DNA from: Siphonodentalium dalli
Taxonomy: Eukaryota; Mollusca; Scaphopoda; Gadilida; Siphonodentaliidae
Assembly (NCBI GenBank): GCA_032622095.1
Contig: CP136066.1
Span: forward strand, 149,141,559 to 149,205,558
DNA: 64,000 nt
Reading direction: 5' to 3'
Positions 12,526 to 24,734 of this stretch are shown here, one piece after another. The notes under the pieces are model-generated. The model did not search any database. It saw nothing but the letters and a program-made list of their open reading frames with translations, and had not been told where the DNA came from. A program made the translations under genes and the position numbers. Every line of letters starts with the position of its first letter. Position 1 is the first letter of the stretch.

Positions 12526-12639
12526 ATTAACCTGGGCAACGCCGGGTAACCCTGCTAGTTATATATATAAGCGGAATTATTTTGAAGAGCTCTTTTCACT
12601 TGACTGGGAAACAAATAATGTTCTAAGTCGAAAAGTTTT

Positions 12640-15600
12640 GGTTGAAATATTGGAGCCTTTTTCAAAAAGTGAAAACAAAATGAACGACTTTTCTGGGACA
12701 GGTCGATTTGGATCCGTTTTGGACTCTGGATTTCCCAAAAGTCATCTCCGTTTCGCGTGTAGCATAATATGAATCTTCGGAGGAGATGTGATCACAAGCA
12801 CATGGACCCAAATTGCAAACTTTGAGGGCCCGTAACTCTTGCATTTCTTCTCGGATTTCAAAAATCCTTTCCGGTATGAGTTTGTTTTCGTTCGGGAAAT
12901 ACATAAACTTAAATATATGAATGTCAATCAAAATTTTATTTTTCAAAAAATTTGCCTCCCACCCCAGTGTCAAAATATATGTCCGACCCTGTCAAAATTT
13001 CCTTCTCTGACTAAACTGACAACGGTCAACACGACTATGAAAACCACATGCAGTTATCTGGAATGATACAAGAGGACAACAGAGTACAATCAAATAGAGG
13101 TTTGCCAACTATGGGCGGTAACTCCTCAGGGAAAGCGCGGACACAAGTTCTGATGCCCGTGGGCAGTAGGGCATATCGAGATGTGCATACAGTCCAATTT
13201 TCGATGCTCTGCTCCTTATAATTTCCGAGATAATCAAATGACATTTGTTTAGATAAAGGGAGATAACTCCTCGGGGAAAACGCGGACAATATTCGTTATG
13301 CGACGATGGCATACAACTCTTTGATCCCAAGATACGTACCAAGTTTTAGTGTGCTACTCCTGTTACTTTTCGAGTAATAAGGGTTGCAAAAGTGTCCAGT
13401 ATAATAATAATGAAAAGTAATCGAAAAAGGGCCATAACTCTGTCAAAAGATATTGGACCAACATCCGGATACCATTATTTTTAGTAGACCTTAGATGCCT
13501 TCATTCGCTAGAGATTTCGCGGTCCTCCTCCCATTAGTTTCTGAGTGTTTCCAATTAAACAGAAAACGGCCGCAGTAGAAAAACAATATACTTCCTTGGT
13601 TACACCATGGAAGTATAATAATAGGAACAATCATGAATGAAAAGAATCGCAGTTTATGGACGTAAAATATACAGTATGGTGATTATATGTTGTCCTAACA
13701 TGTGTAGGTTGATCTCAAGTGTTTGGACGTGACCCCACCCCTGCCTCGAAATTGGATGACGGGATTGGGAAAACATCAACCCCTGGCACAAAATGCTAAG
13801 TTTGAGGCCCCGTAACTCCGTTAGTTTCCAACGGATTTTAAAATTGTTTCCATTTTTGTGATTTGCTGCTAACATAGATTGCATAGTATACATTTCATCT
13901 GATTTGGAGACGGATAACACTTTGATTATTGGAAAGCATATGGGCCCAAATTAAAACTTGGACGGCCAAAATCTCCGCCATTTTTCAACGGATTTACGAT
14001 CTGTGTTCAGCTTCCAGATCGGCTGATGTTGCAAATGTTATATTCCAAGTTTAATCCGATTCCGAGAAGAATTAAAAATTGGTACAACGGACCACCCCTC
14101 CCCAGACCCACAATACTGAACCGACACTGGAAAAATTTGGCCCACCGCGTGCCGTCTTCAGTCCGTACGCATTTTCGTATCAGATGACATCCTATGTTCG
14201 ATATCTTCGGAGGAGATGTGTTATCAAGCACACGGGCCCAAAATTGCAAATTTTGAGGGGCCGCAATTCTTTCAGTTTTTGATGGATTTTCGAAATTCTT
14301 TCACTTTCTAGATCGGCTGATGTTGCAGATGTTAGATTCCAAGTTTCATCTGATTCCGAGAAGAATTAAAAATTGGTACCACGGACCACCCCTCCCCAGA
14401 CCCACAATAATGAACCGACACTGGCAAAATTTAGCCCACCGCGTGCCCTCTTCAGTCCGCACACATTGGCGTATCAGGTGACATCCTATGTTCGATATCT
14501 TCGGAGGAGATGTGTTATCAAGCACATGGACCGAAATTGCAAACTTTGAGGGCCCGTAACTCTTGCATTTCTTCTCGGATTTCAAAAATCCTTTCCGGTA
14601 TGAGTTTGTTTTCTTTCGGGAAATACATAAACTTAAATATATGAATGTCAATCAAAATTTTATTTTTCAAAAAATTTGCCCCCCACCCCAGTGTCAAAAT
14701 ATATGCCCGACCCTGTCAAATTTTCCTTCTCTGACTAAACTGACAACGGTCAACACGACTATGAAAACCACATGCAGTTATCTGGAATGATACAAGAGGA
14801 CAACAGAGTACAATCAAATAGAGGTTTGCCAACTATGGGCGGTAACTCCTCAGGGAAAGCGCGGACACAAGTTCTGATGCCCGTGGGCAGTAGGGCATAT
14901 CGAGATGTGCATACAGTCCAATTTTCGATGCTCTGCTCTTTATAATTTCCGAGATAATCAAATGACATTTTTTTAGATAAAGGGAGATAACTCCTCGGGG
15001 AAAACGCGGACAATATTCGTTATGCGACGATGGCATACAACTCTTTGATCCCAAGATACGTACCAAGTTTTAGTGTGCTACTCCTGTTACTTTTCGAGTA
15101 ATAAGGGTTGCAAAAGTGTCCAGTATAATAATAATGAAAAATAATCGAAAAAGGGCCATAACTCTGTCAAAAGATATTGGACCAACATCCGGATACCATT
15201 ATTTTTAGTAGACCTTAGATGCCTTCATTCGCTAGAGATTTCGCGGTCCTCCTCCCATTAGTTTCTGAGTATTTCCAATTAAACAGATAACGGCCGCAGT
15301 AGAAAAACAATATACTTCCTTGGTTACACCATGGAAGTATAATAATGAAAAATAATCGAAAAAGGGCCATAACTCTGTTAAAAGATATTGGACCAACATC
15401 AGGATACCATTATTTTTAGTAGACCTTAGATGCCTTCATTCGCTAGAGATTTCGCGGTCCTCCTCCCATTAGTTTCTGAGTATTTCCAATTAAACAGAAA
15501 ACGGCCGCAGTAGAAAAACAATATACTTCCTTGGTTACACCATGGAAGTATAATAATAGGATCAATCATGAGTGGAAAGAATCGCAGTTTATGAACGGAA

Positions 15601-17064
15601 AATATGAAGTATGGTGATTATATGTTGTCCTAATATGTGTAGGTTGATATCAAGTGTTTGGACGTGACCCCACCCCTGCCTCGAAATTGGGTGACGGGAT
15701 TGGGAAAACATCAACCCCTGGCACAAACTGCTAAGTTTGAGGCCCCGTAACTTCGTCAGTTTCCAACGGATTTTAAAGTTGTTTCCAGTTTTGTGATTTG
15801 CGGCTGACATAGATTGCATAGTATAAATTTCATCTGATTTGGAGACGGATAACACTTTGATTATTGGAAAGCATATGGGCCCAAATTCAAACTTGGACGG
15901 CCAAAATCTCCGCCATTTTCCAACGTATTTACGATCTGTGTTCAGCTTCGAGATCGGCTGATGTTGCAGATATTATATTCCAAGTTTCATCTGATTCCGA
16001 AAAGAATTAAAATTCGGCACCACGGACCACCCCTCCCCAGACCCACAATAATAAACCGACACTGGCAAAATTTGGCCCACCGCGTGCCGTCTCCAGTCCG
16101 TACGCATTTTCGTATCAGATGACATCCTATGTTCGATATCTTCGGAGGAGATGTGTTATCAAGCACATGGCCCCAAAATTGCAAAGTTTGAGGGCCTGCA
16201 ATTCTTTCAGTTTTCGGTGGATTTTCGAAATTCTTTCAGTTTCTAGATCGGCTGATGTTGCAGATGTTATATTCCAAGTTTCATCTGATTCCGAGAAGAA
16301 TTAAAATTCGGCACCACGGACCACCCCTCCCCAGACCCACAATAATGAACCGATACTGGCAAAATTTGGCCCACCGCGTGCCCTCTTCCGTCCGCACACG
16401 TTGGCGTATCAGCTGACATCCTAACTTCGACATCTTCGGAGGAGATGTGTTATCAAGCACATGGTCCCAAATTGCAAACTTTGAGGGCCCGTAACTCTTG
16501 CATTTCTTCTCGGATTTCAAAAATCCTTTCCGGTATGAGTTTGTTTTCGTTCGGGAAATACATAAACTTAAATATATGAATGTCTATCAAAATTTTATTT
16601 TGCAAACAATTTGCCCCCCACCCCAGTGTCAAAATATATGTCCGACCCTGTCAAAATTTCCTTCTCTGACTAAACTGACAATGGTCAACACGACTATGAA
16701 AACCACATGCAGTTATCTGGAATGATACAAGAGGACAACAGAGTACAATCAAATAGAGGTTTGCCAACTATGGGCGGTAACTCCTCAGGGAAAGCGCGGA
16801 CACAAGTTCTGATGCCCGTGGGCAGTAGGGCATATCGAGATGTGCATACAGTCCAATTTTCGATGCTCTGCTCCTTATAATTTCCGAGATAATAAAATTA
16901 CATTTTTTCATATAAAGGGAGATAACTCCACGGGGTAAATGCGGACAATATCCGTTATGAGCCAAAGGCATAGAACTCATTTACCCCAACATACTTACCA
17001 AACTTGAGTTTTCTAGTACTAATACATTCCGAGATTTGGGCGTTGAAAAATACTGTAGTATAAT
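12640..17064 (+). repeat. Higher-order tandem array, ~1.7-1.9-kb units
   Basis: The marker TTCTCGGATTTCAAAAATCC recurs near 12847, 14571 and 16506, giving spacings of about 1.72 and 1.93 kb. Smaller units of about 290 bp (ACCACCCCTCCCCAGACCCA) occur in pairs inside. The longer unit owes its extra length to one added ~210-bp duplication around 15340-15550. AAGGGAGATAACTC and GGGCCATAACTCTG recur. Open frames in the array are repeated with the DNA and show no protein family features, so I treat it as non-coding. Confidence 0.75.
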
Positions 17065-18050
17065 AATAATAATAACTAGAGGTCAGATTCCATGGAATCA
17101 GATATACTTCCATGGTATCCCATCCCATCCCATGTGAGTGTTATGCGTATATGTGTATTCCCCTGCATTCGAATGCATATTGGTGCTTAATGATCCGATG
17201 GTGGACTTGCATTGACATTTCTAAATACTAAATATACTCCAAAGGTTTATGTCATGATGATTAATGACTCTCTAATGCATCATGGTCCTGACCAACTGAG
17301 TCACCATTCACCCAGCCAAATAGTTCATTTGTATTCAGTAGGGATACATTTTATGGCTAATTATAACCGCTCCCCTGGATGCCCAAATCCTGTTCAACGG
17401 TCACGAAATTTGGTGTGTCTGATTATAGAGTAATCGGCATGTATATATATCAAAAGGGTGCAAATCATATTAATTTGAGTAATATATTTCACCCGTTAAC
17501 AATGTTACGCGCTACCAGGATTAAACGGTCCACTCTAAAACTTATACAATCGTTCGAAAGTTGCACCTGGATACTTCTGACCACGTCAACACATTTTTGT
17601 CTCAAAGTTTTATTTTTTAAGTAATTTTTCACATTTGTTTGCGGTGGAATTTGCCAAGTGTGAACCCACCCGACGCAAGCTCTCCGCTGAGCATACATCT
17701 TGGAGGCGTACCTACAGTATACCGACGTACATGCTCCTGCATTAAACTAGATCTTTATTAGCACGTTTGGATTTGGGGCTACAATTAGGTTAGTGATAGA
17801 CTACTTAAGTATAAATATTTATATTATACTAGCAGGGTGACCAGACTTCGTCCGTGCTGTTTTCCCTATTGACAATTTTGAAGGTCAAGGTCAGGTCGGG
17901 GACCTGATTTGACCCGTGTAAAACATTTCCACGACAAAATTACCCCTAGGTATCAATTTCATCAAAATCCCGTCGAAAGGCGCGATTTGACCTTGAATTG
18001 ACCATTTTAAAGGTCCAGGTCGGGGACACAGTTTTACCGGTCCAAAACAC
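17065..18050 (+). repeat. ~1-kb duplicated block, copy B
   Basis: Matches 6592-7582 with few substitutions and one ~18-bp deletion in a GGTCAAGGTCAGGTC stretch. The match stops abruptly inside the Helitron. The left edge lies in an (AAT)n tract that also ends the higher-order array. Confidence 0.8.
17829..18050 (-). mobile_element. Truncated Helitron copy
   Basis: This is the 3' part, with terminal CTAG read on the minus strand, of the Helitron that is complete at 7357-7803. The 5' head is missing because the duplicated block ends here. Confidence 0.65.
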
Positions 18051-19600
18051 AGAGAATAATGTTCGAGATATATGTAAAAACTTGTTGCCATTTTGCAAGC
18101 CTTATACATGTATGGTCCACATTCGAGAAAAGTGAATTAAGCTAGGTGGGTAAACTTTCAGCAGAAGTTCGAGAATCAGCAAAAGGTAGTTGATATTTCT
18201 GCTCTTCCACCGTGTTATGAATCTTTAATTCTGCACTCAAAAAAGCCAATATGATAGCAAAACAGTGGAGACTTGCAAACGTTGCCAAATCAACCACTCC
18301 CAGTGTAGCACTTTATGGATGGACGGCCAATTATATATAGCCTGCGTTGTTTGAATCATTCTTCCTGTAAGATGCTGCACAGAATATCTATTGACTGATA
18401 CCGTCACATTTGACAGTGACAGTGAAGATTAGATTACATAATCCGTGGGCAGAACAATTGCAATTTATTATATGAATCTTCTGTCAACTAGTACGAATGA
18501 CCTTTCGAGTTTAGTATACAATTGAAAGCATTGAGAACACGATCTTGGTGTAGGGTTAAGTTTTACTTTATTTCTTAATTCTGGTCTGGTACATGATTAT
18601 AGCATTTCATGTCTGATATTGGGGAAGAATTTGTGCTTATTGTGGTGTATGTTATGCAGCTGTATCCATAACACTGACAAAGTCATGGGAATTTTTCAAA
18701 AACATTTCCTATAAAAATAATAGCCAATTTACCTCCAAAACATCAAATATTTAAACAAAATAGACTCTACCATAACACAAACCTCCTCAGATACATGCTA
18801 ATTCCATGATATATGATAAGACTCTGAATTGGTTGACAAAACGGAATGAAAACGGGCTATTCTGACTTGACAGGTATTTTCAGATAGAAAATCAGTTTAT
18901 GGGGAGGGTTAAGTTTTTGGAAATATCTCGGCTTGTTCTATATCATTGCTTGTGACGTTGATATTAATAAATCAGGTATATAATGCTGAAACTTTTGATG
19001 CACCAATTACATTTATACAATCAAATAGTACCACACGTTACAAGTTACGCGTACATATGTCTGATCCTGTCTATTAACTGACCATTGGGTTGTGCTTATT
19101 CAATTCGAATTCCTTCATTATATTGCACCAAACAATCGTTATAGAATTCACAAAATTGAATAGTCCCAGTTTCTACCTGACACAATCGTCAATCTGACAT
19201 GGTTTCATTGCAGACTGAGTTTTTTGTCAGATGAAAACCCGGGCTACAATTTGAAGTGTGGTTATCCAGAGATTATCGTAGATAGAACTCACAAGTTTGA
19301 GAAGGTCCGTGATTTATTGTGCCACAGTGTCCTATCTACTAGGGCATTCTGATCCGCACAGAATCTGACCATTCTGTGTGCAAATGGTTCTATCTGCAAA
19401 CACATTTTTACATATCACACCGTGAATCCGTTTTGTTTGGGCATGAAATCTCGCATGTACATAAAGTCCGACCATGGGCACAACATATAACTTCCGCGCA
19501 TATAACAAATGGGTTTTAGTACGAAATTCCGGTGCTCAAAATTTCAATGTCGATTTTCTCTAAAATTGAGTAATGGTAGTTAGAACCTTCTGGTTCTCAC
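18051..19600. other. No recognisable gene
   Basis: AT-rich sequence without long frames, obvious repeats or RNA genes. Confidence 0.4.
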
Positions 19601-19609
19601 GCGACGACC

Positions 19610-19900
19610 AGGCGGATTGTTTTTAGACATTCTTGGTCCGGGTGGTTTGAGGCAATCGTCATGTTGCATGGGACGGCCATTGGATGGGTATGAACACTCA
19701 TTGATTGGTTTTATTGGACACACATGGGATGGTGTGGGGTTCTCAATTGATGATTTGAGATGCTCGTTGTGAGGTTTGGAACACCGCGTGCATGATTTGG
19801 GACATTCTCTGGATGATATATGGTGTCAATCGTTGGATGGTTTGGATTACTCATCACGGCGTGTTTGGGAACCATTTGATGGTTTTCTGGGCATTACAAT
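19610..19900. repeat. Decayed ~40-bp minisatellite
   Basis: Phrases of the type TGGATGGTTTGGGACACTC recur irregularly, with units of roughly 35-48 bp and heavy divergence. The unit boundary is uncertain. Confidence 0.4.
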
Positions 19901-20528
19901 AATAATTGATTTTTCTTCGAAATTGTATTTTAAATCTATTTTAATTTGATGGACACTGAAGGGCCAATCCTCGTGATATGGCTCATTACTATCAGATATC
20001 GATTTAGCATGGTACATTTTTTTAAAACAAAAAATGGAAATTATCTTGTAAAATGTAGCGAAATTTGCACAATTTTACCACTTCCGGATACCATTTTGTC
20101 CGCTATTTTGTAATGACAACAATAATAATATATTAATAATTTCACAAGGAACGAAATAACAAACAAAAAAGCTATGCACGTAAATAGGACTTTTTTCGAA
20201 AGAACTCCATAAAATTCCCCCCAAAGCGGATTTTGAAAATGTTGTTCCCCCGATTCTGCCCGAAAAAATGACAAAAATATTGCATATTATAGATTTTCCA
20301 TTGTTTTATCTGTTATATGAGAATATGAAATGCTAGATGTTACTTCACCATTGATTCTGACCAAGAATAATACAGATCTTAGCTAAAGGGCTTCTCCAGA
20401 AAGTAGTTCTCAGAAAGTATACGCGACGAAAGTTTTTCTGTAAAATCAATTAGAAAACGGGTCATGGAGAGTTGCTCGCCCACTTTTGAAAACACCCATG
20501 ACGTTGGATATCAACTCATGAATAACTC

Positions 20529-20977
20529 TTGAGTTGGCGCCGATAGTTGAATGACACTACTTCAATGCGAATGTTGTTCAGTCGGGTTCTGACATCAGCA
20601 ATCAATTCTGCCCGTGTTTATACTTGACATAAATCTGTCATCGTCCTCGCTTCAAATGTCTATATAGTTCTGCAGTTTTCGAAGTAATTCCCAACGCGGT
20701 CATACTTGACATTGATTCGCGCGAACTTGTTTTTCCCCATTGTGCAGGATTGTTGAGTTGGCGCCGATAGTTGAATGACACTACTTCAATGCGAATGTTG
20801 TTCAGCCGGGTTCTGACACCAGCAATCAATTCTGCCCGTGTTTATACTTGACATAAATCTGTCATCGTCCTCGCTTCAAATGTCTATATAGTTCTGGAGC
20901 TTTCGAAGAAATTCCCAATGCGGTCATACTTGACATTGATTCGCGCGAACTTGTTTTTCCCCATTGTGCAGGATTGT
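20529..20977 (+). repeat. 224-bp tandem duplication
   Basis: Two adjacent copies start at TTGAGTTGGCGCCGATAGTT (20529 and 20753) and end with CCATTGTGCAGGATTGT. Differences are a handful of substitutions. A ~50-bp sequence with ATGAGAATATGAAATGCTAG occurs on each side of this locus (about 20315 and 21205), which suggests a larger decayed duplication. Confidence 0.85.
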
Positions 20978-21430
20978 GCCCATGATAGGGACACATCATT
21001 TATCCTATGGGGTGAGTCCGGTGTTTAGGTATCCTGTTATATAGCAACAACATACTTTCAAATAAATCGAATCATAAATTGGAATGTCCCACCTGAAAGT
21101 GTTGATATAATACAGGCTTCGCATAATACATGATTGTACAGCTTAATAAATACCTAACAAAGTCACGTTTAATTAAAAGGAATATTGCATTGTTTTATCG
21201 CTTATATGAGAATATGAAATGCTAGGTGTTACTACACCATTGACTCTGCCAAGTTTTTTTTTTTACCATTTGGTCTGTGAACAATGATGATAGTGGAGAT
21301 AGTATTAAGAAAAAATATTATCTGTGCGTACGGCAGTGCAAATAATTTTTTTTTTTCGGGTTTTCGTTGGGACTTAACACGAACCCACCATCTCCTTAAC
21401 ACATATCCCCCAGCACAAAAATTACCCACC

Positions 21431-21472
21431 CCAATAATACTTACTCCTATATAAGTAAGTATTATTGGGGTA
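21431..21472. repeat. Perfect short hairpin
   Basis: CCCCAATAATACTTACT and AAGTAAGTATTATTGGGG flank a 6-7 base loop and are nearly exact reverse complements. It may be the tip of a small inverted-repeat element; no function is known. Confidence 0.75.
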
Positions 21473-21547
21473 GGGTCAATTGTTTCACGTGGCATGTGAT
21501 TCTTAAATGAAAACGCACGGAATTTCGTTTCTTAAACGAGGTTATTA

Positions 21548-22303
21548 CACTCTTATAACTAATGTGTAGAAACAATTACACATCAAATGTGTAAACCCGG
21601 TTAATACACATAGCAATGTGTAGTTTTACATACAGATACATTGACCAAGTGCCGTTCTACACATAATGTGTGTATTTTGTGTAATTTAAATTGTGTAAGA
21701 ACGTAGAGCATGCGCACTGCGGTGCCTTCAGTTTCATAGTCTGCTACGTGACGGCATACAATCTACAGCGATCGTAGACAAGGATGTAAGTTCAGAATTC
21801 CAATTTGTGTGTTTAGTATTAATAGTATATGAGGTTTTATTTGTTCAAACTTTCATGGCGATTACTGCCCTTAGACTCTTGTTATGATTGTTGTAATAAT
21901 AGTAATATATGCAATCACGCCTCGACCCTGGTTTGTTCATTCAAAGCAAAAACTAATACTACTTACCGCTATGCGCCATGAAAGTTTTAACATATAAATC
22001 TGCATATATCTTTAATACTATACCCACAGGTTGGACTACTGAACTTGCATTTCTTGTCTACGAACTGTGTGTGTAAAAACCTACACAAAATGTGTAAGGG
22101 ATATGTGTTGATTTTATACACACAGTTGTGTATAAATGTGTAAAAAATTACACATTTATCTGTAAAAATTGTTACACAATTTGTGTACGAATATGAAACT
22201 ACACATATACTACACAAATATGTTTAAGATCAAAATTGAATAATGATTGTGTAGCAGGACTACACATTTTGTGTAGAAAACCTACACATTAGTCATAAGA
22301 GTG
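21548..22303. mobile_element. TA-flanked MITE, 756 bp, GTGTAG-rich
   Basis: The terminal inverted repeats CACTCTTATAACTAATGTG and CACATTAGTCATAAGAGTG are flanked by TA on both sides, as for Tc1/mariner-type insertions. The arms contain many copies of ACACATTTTGTGTAG-like words in both orientations, so each arm can fold locally. The core (about 21778-22000) is homologous to 2688-2915. No transposase frame is present. Confidence 0.75.
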
Positions 22304-22319
22304 TATGACTAGCGATAGC

Positions 22320-22690
22320 AGGATAACTATTGAGGAAATTAATTTTCTAGTTTTTTGGGGGCACTTTAAAAAAACCCATTCAGAAATGAAAACGCCAAGG
22401 AATTTTGTTTCAGAAATTGTGTATTATTAATCAGTGATGACTAGAGCACTATTAATATGAAAATCAACTTTGTACTCGAAAGTGCAAATAGAAGTAATTT
22501 TTGGGGTTTTGGGGGATACTTTCAAAACCCCCTTTCTGAAATGAAAACACCAGGAAATTTATTTCAGAAATTGTGTATTGTTGATCAGTAATTGCTGGAG
22601 CACAATTAATACAAAAATCAGCGTTGTACTCAAAAGTGCAAATAGTCATTTTTTGGGTTTTGTGGGGTCTCCGGCCCCAAAACGCCAGGA
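22320..22690 (+). repeat. ~156-bp tandem repeat, two full units plus partials
   Basis: Successive units share TGAAAACGCCAAGGAATTT, TTTCAGAAATTGTGTATT, ATCAGTGATGACTAGAGCAC and GAAAGTGCAAATAG, with marked divergence. Non-coding. Confidence 0.65.
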
Positions 22691-23239
22691 ATGCGGAACT
22701 TAAGAAATCCGATTTCTTTGAACGTTCCTGTGGTGTAACACATCTGGGGCATCAAACCTTTCGTATGCGATTGTGCAAATAGACCCATCAGGCTCCCTGA
22801 TTATAACGATGTACCCATTTCCAATTGTGTCAAATTCTGTGTTATCTTTATTAAATAATGTAGACAAGTTACTTCAATTCCATGAGGTTGGTGATACGTT
22901 GATTGAACTACATGTCTTTAAATGTCATACTGTCACTTCTTGTGTAATGGTCGCCATGACACAGCTAGATAGAAATTCAATGCAACATACCCAAACCCCA
23001 ATGAGACCGAGAGTGACTTGCCTATGTCATGATTTCCCTAAAAAAGATGCAAGTTCCAACTGCTGTTTAAGAAGATTAAAATTTTTATATAGTATCTAGT
23101 GAATTTTTCAGTTTTTGTAATGCGACACCGAATTACACACTGGTAAACAATGTCAACCACTAGCTGATTCGATTGGAGATTCGATGTCGATATCAGGAAG
23201 GAGATTCGATTCGATGCAAAATCCCCGATTCGCATACCC

Positions 23240-24580
23240 CTATTATGATTGTGCTATACCTTTGGATTCTGGGCATAAGATATGGATATTGGGACTTAGC
23301 TGGACCATCCTGCATCCGGACTTGACTCATGTATAGTCATCTACATTGGTAGATATGCTGGGCAACTTGTGTTTTCCCCACTGGTATTAAAGTTGTCATG
23401 TTTACAACCAAGTGGCACATGTTTTCACTGCACGGACTCAAATTTGGGGTTCGGGTTCGCCATTTTAAGTGTACCTATATCTTTAGATTCTGGTATTTAA
23501 TATGGATATTGGGACAAATTTGGACCTTCCTGTATCTGGACATGAATCAGGAAAAGCTGACATATGTTTTCACTGCACGGGCTCAAATTTGGGGTTCTCC
23601 ATTGTAAGGGCCCAGCATAAAAAATGGGTATGCCCCTATATCGTTGAATTCTGGCATATAATATGGATGTTGGGACATATCTGGACCGACCTGCATCTGG
23701 GCATGACTCACGTATAGTTTACTTAGGTTTAAACTTGAGGGGCTCAAATTTGGGGTTTACCATTTTAAGGGCCCATCATGGAAAATTGTTTTGTGCATAT
23801 ATCTTTGGATTCTGGGATGTAATGTGGATATTGGGACATATATGGACCATCATGTATATGTACATGACTCAGGTATAGTAGACATAGATTTTCACTGCAC
23901 GGGCTCAAATTTGGGGTTCACCATTTTAAGGGCCCATCATAAAGAATGAGTGTGTGCCTATATCTTTAGATTCTGGCATATAACATGGATGCTGGGACAT
24001 ACCTGGACCATCCTGAATCTGGGCATGACTCACGTACAGTTTTCTTGGGCTTAAACTACACTCGCTCAAATTTGGGGTTCACCATTTTAATGGCCCATCA
24101 TGGAAAATTGTTATGTACCTGTATCTTTCGATTCTGAGATATAATATTTATTTTGGGACAAATCTGGACCATCATGCATCTGGACATGACTCATTTATAG
24201 CTGACATAGGTTATCACTGCACGGGCTCAAATTCAGGGTTCTCCAATTTAAGGGTCCATCACAGAAAATTGTTATGTGCCTATATCGGATTATATATATA
24301 GTATGGATGTTGGGACATTGCTGGACCATCATGCATCCGGACATGACTAATGTATAGTTTGCCTAGGTTTAAACTGCATGGGCTCAAATTTGGGGTTCAT
24401 CATTTTAAGGGACCATCCTAGAAAATGGGTATGTGCCAATATCTTTGTATTCTGGCATATAATATGGATATTGGGACATATGTGGACCATCCTGTATAGT
24501 TCTGGACTTGACTTAGGTTTAGGTGACATAGGTTTTCACTGCACATGCTCAAATTCGAGATTCAAGGATGTGTGAACTAT
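23240..24580 (+). repeat. ~170-bp tandem array, about eight units
   Basis: Units contain GGGCTCAAATTTGGGGTTC, CATTTTAAGGGCCCATCAT, CCTATATCTTTGGATTCTGG, ATATGGATATTGGGACATA and CTGGACCATCCTGCATCTGG in fixed order. Units differ from each other by perhaps a tenth or more, so the array is not recently homogenised. Several short open frames reflect the repeat period and have no recognisable domain. Confidence 0.8.
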
Positions 24581-24734
24581 TTCATTTTCCTAGTTGGAGT
24601 AATTCCCTGATAAGCATTTGTAACTATGTAACAAAAAACACGTACGGGTGAAATATTTTCATTTTTCTAGTTTGAGTAATTCTCTGATTTCCAAATGTAA
24701 CTATGTAACAGTTTGAAACTCTTTTTTTAAAAAT

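Larger units (their letters stand above)
9315..12558 (+). mobile_element. Helitron-like element filled with tandem repeats
   Basis: A head-like TCTATATTTGCG followed by (TCTG)n lies at the left. The right end, CTGGGCAACGCCGGGT then AACCCTGCTAG followed by T, looks like a Helitron 3' hairpin plus CTAG. Between them is a diverged tandem array (units of roughly 100-160 bp) with recurring TCGCCGATTGCCACCAAAC, GGAATCTAATGGTGTGG and GTTCGAGTCAGGG. A second head-like (CTGT)n segment near 10680 suggests nesting or internal duplication. Non-autonomous Helitrons with central tandem repeats are known in molluscs. The claim that head and tail belong to one element is inference. Confidence 0.45.

Noticed and set aside
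12640-17064. Repeated ~75-100-residue open frames as a gene family
   Set aside because: Frames recur only because the DNA is tandemly repeated; no start context, splice sites or domain features.
6592-18050. Third case of a long target duplication
   Set aside because: The left copy's right edge continues naturally as a Helitron and the 9.5 kb between the copies is not one element, so ordinary segmental duplication is simpler.
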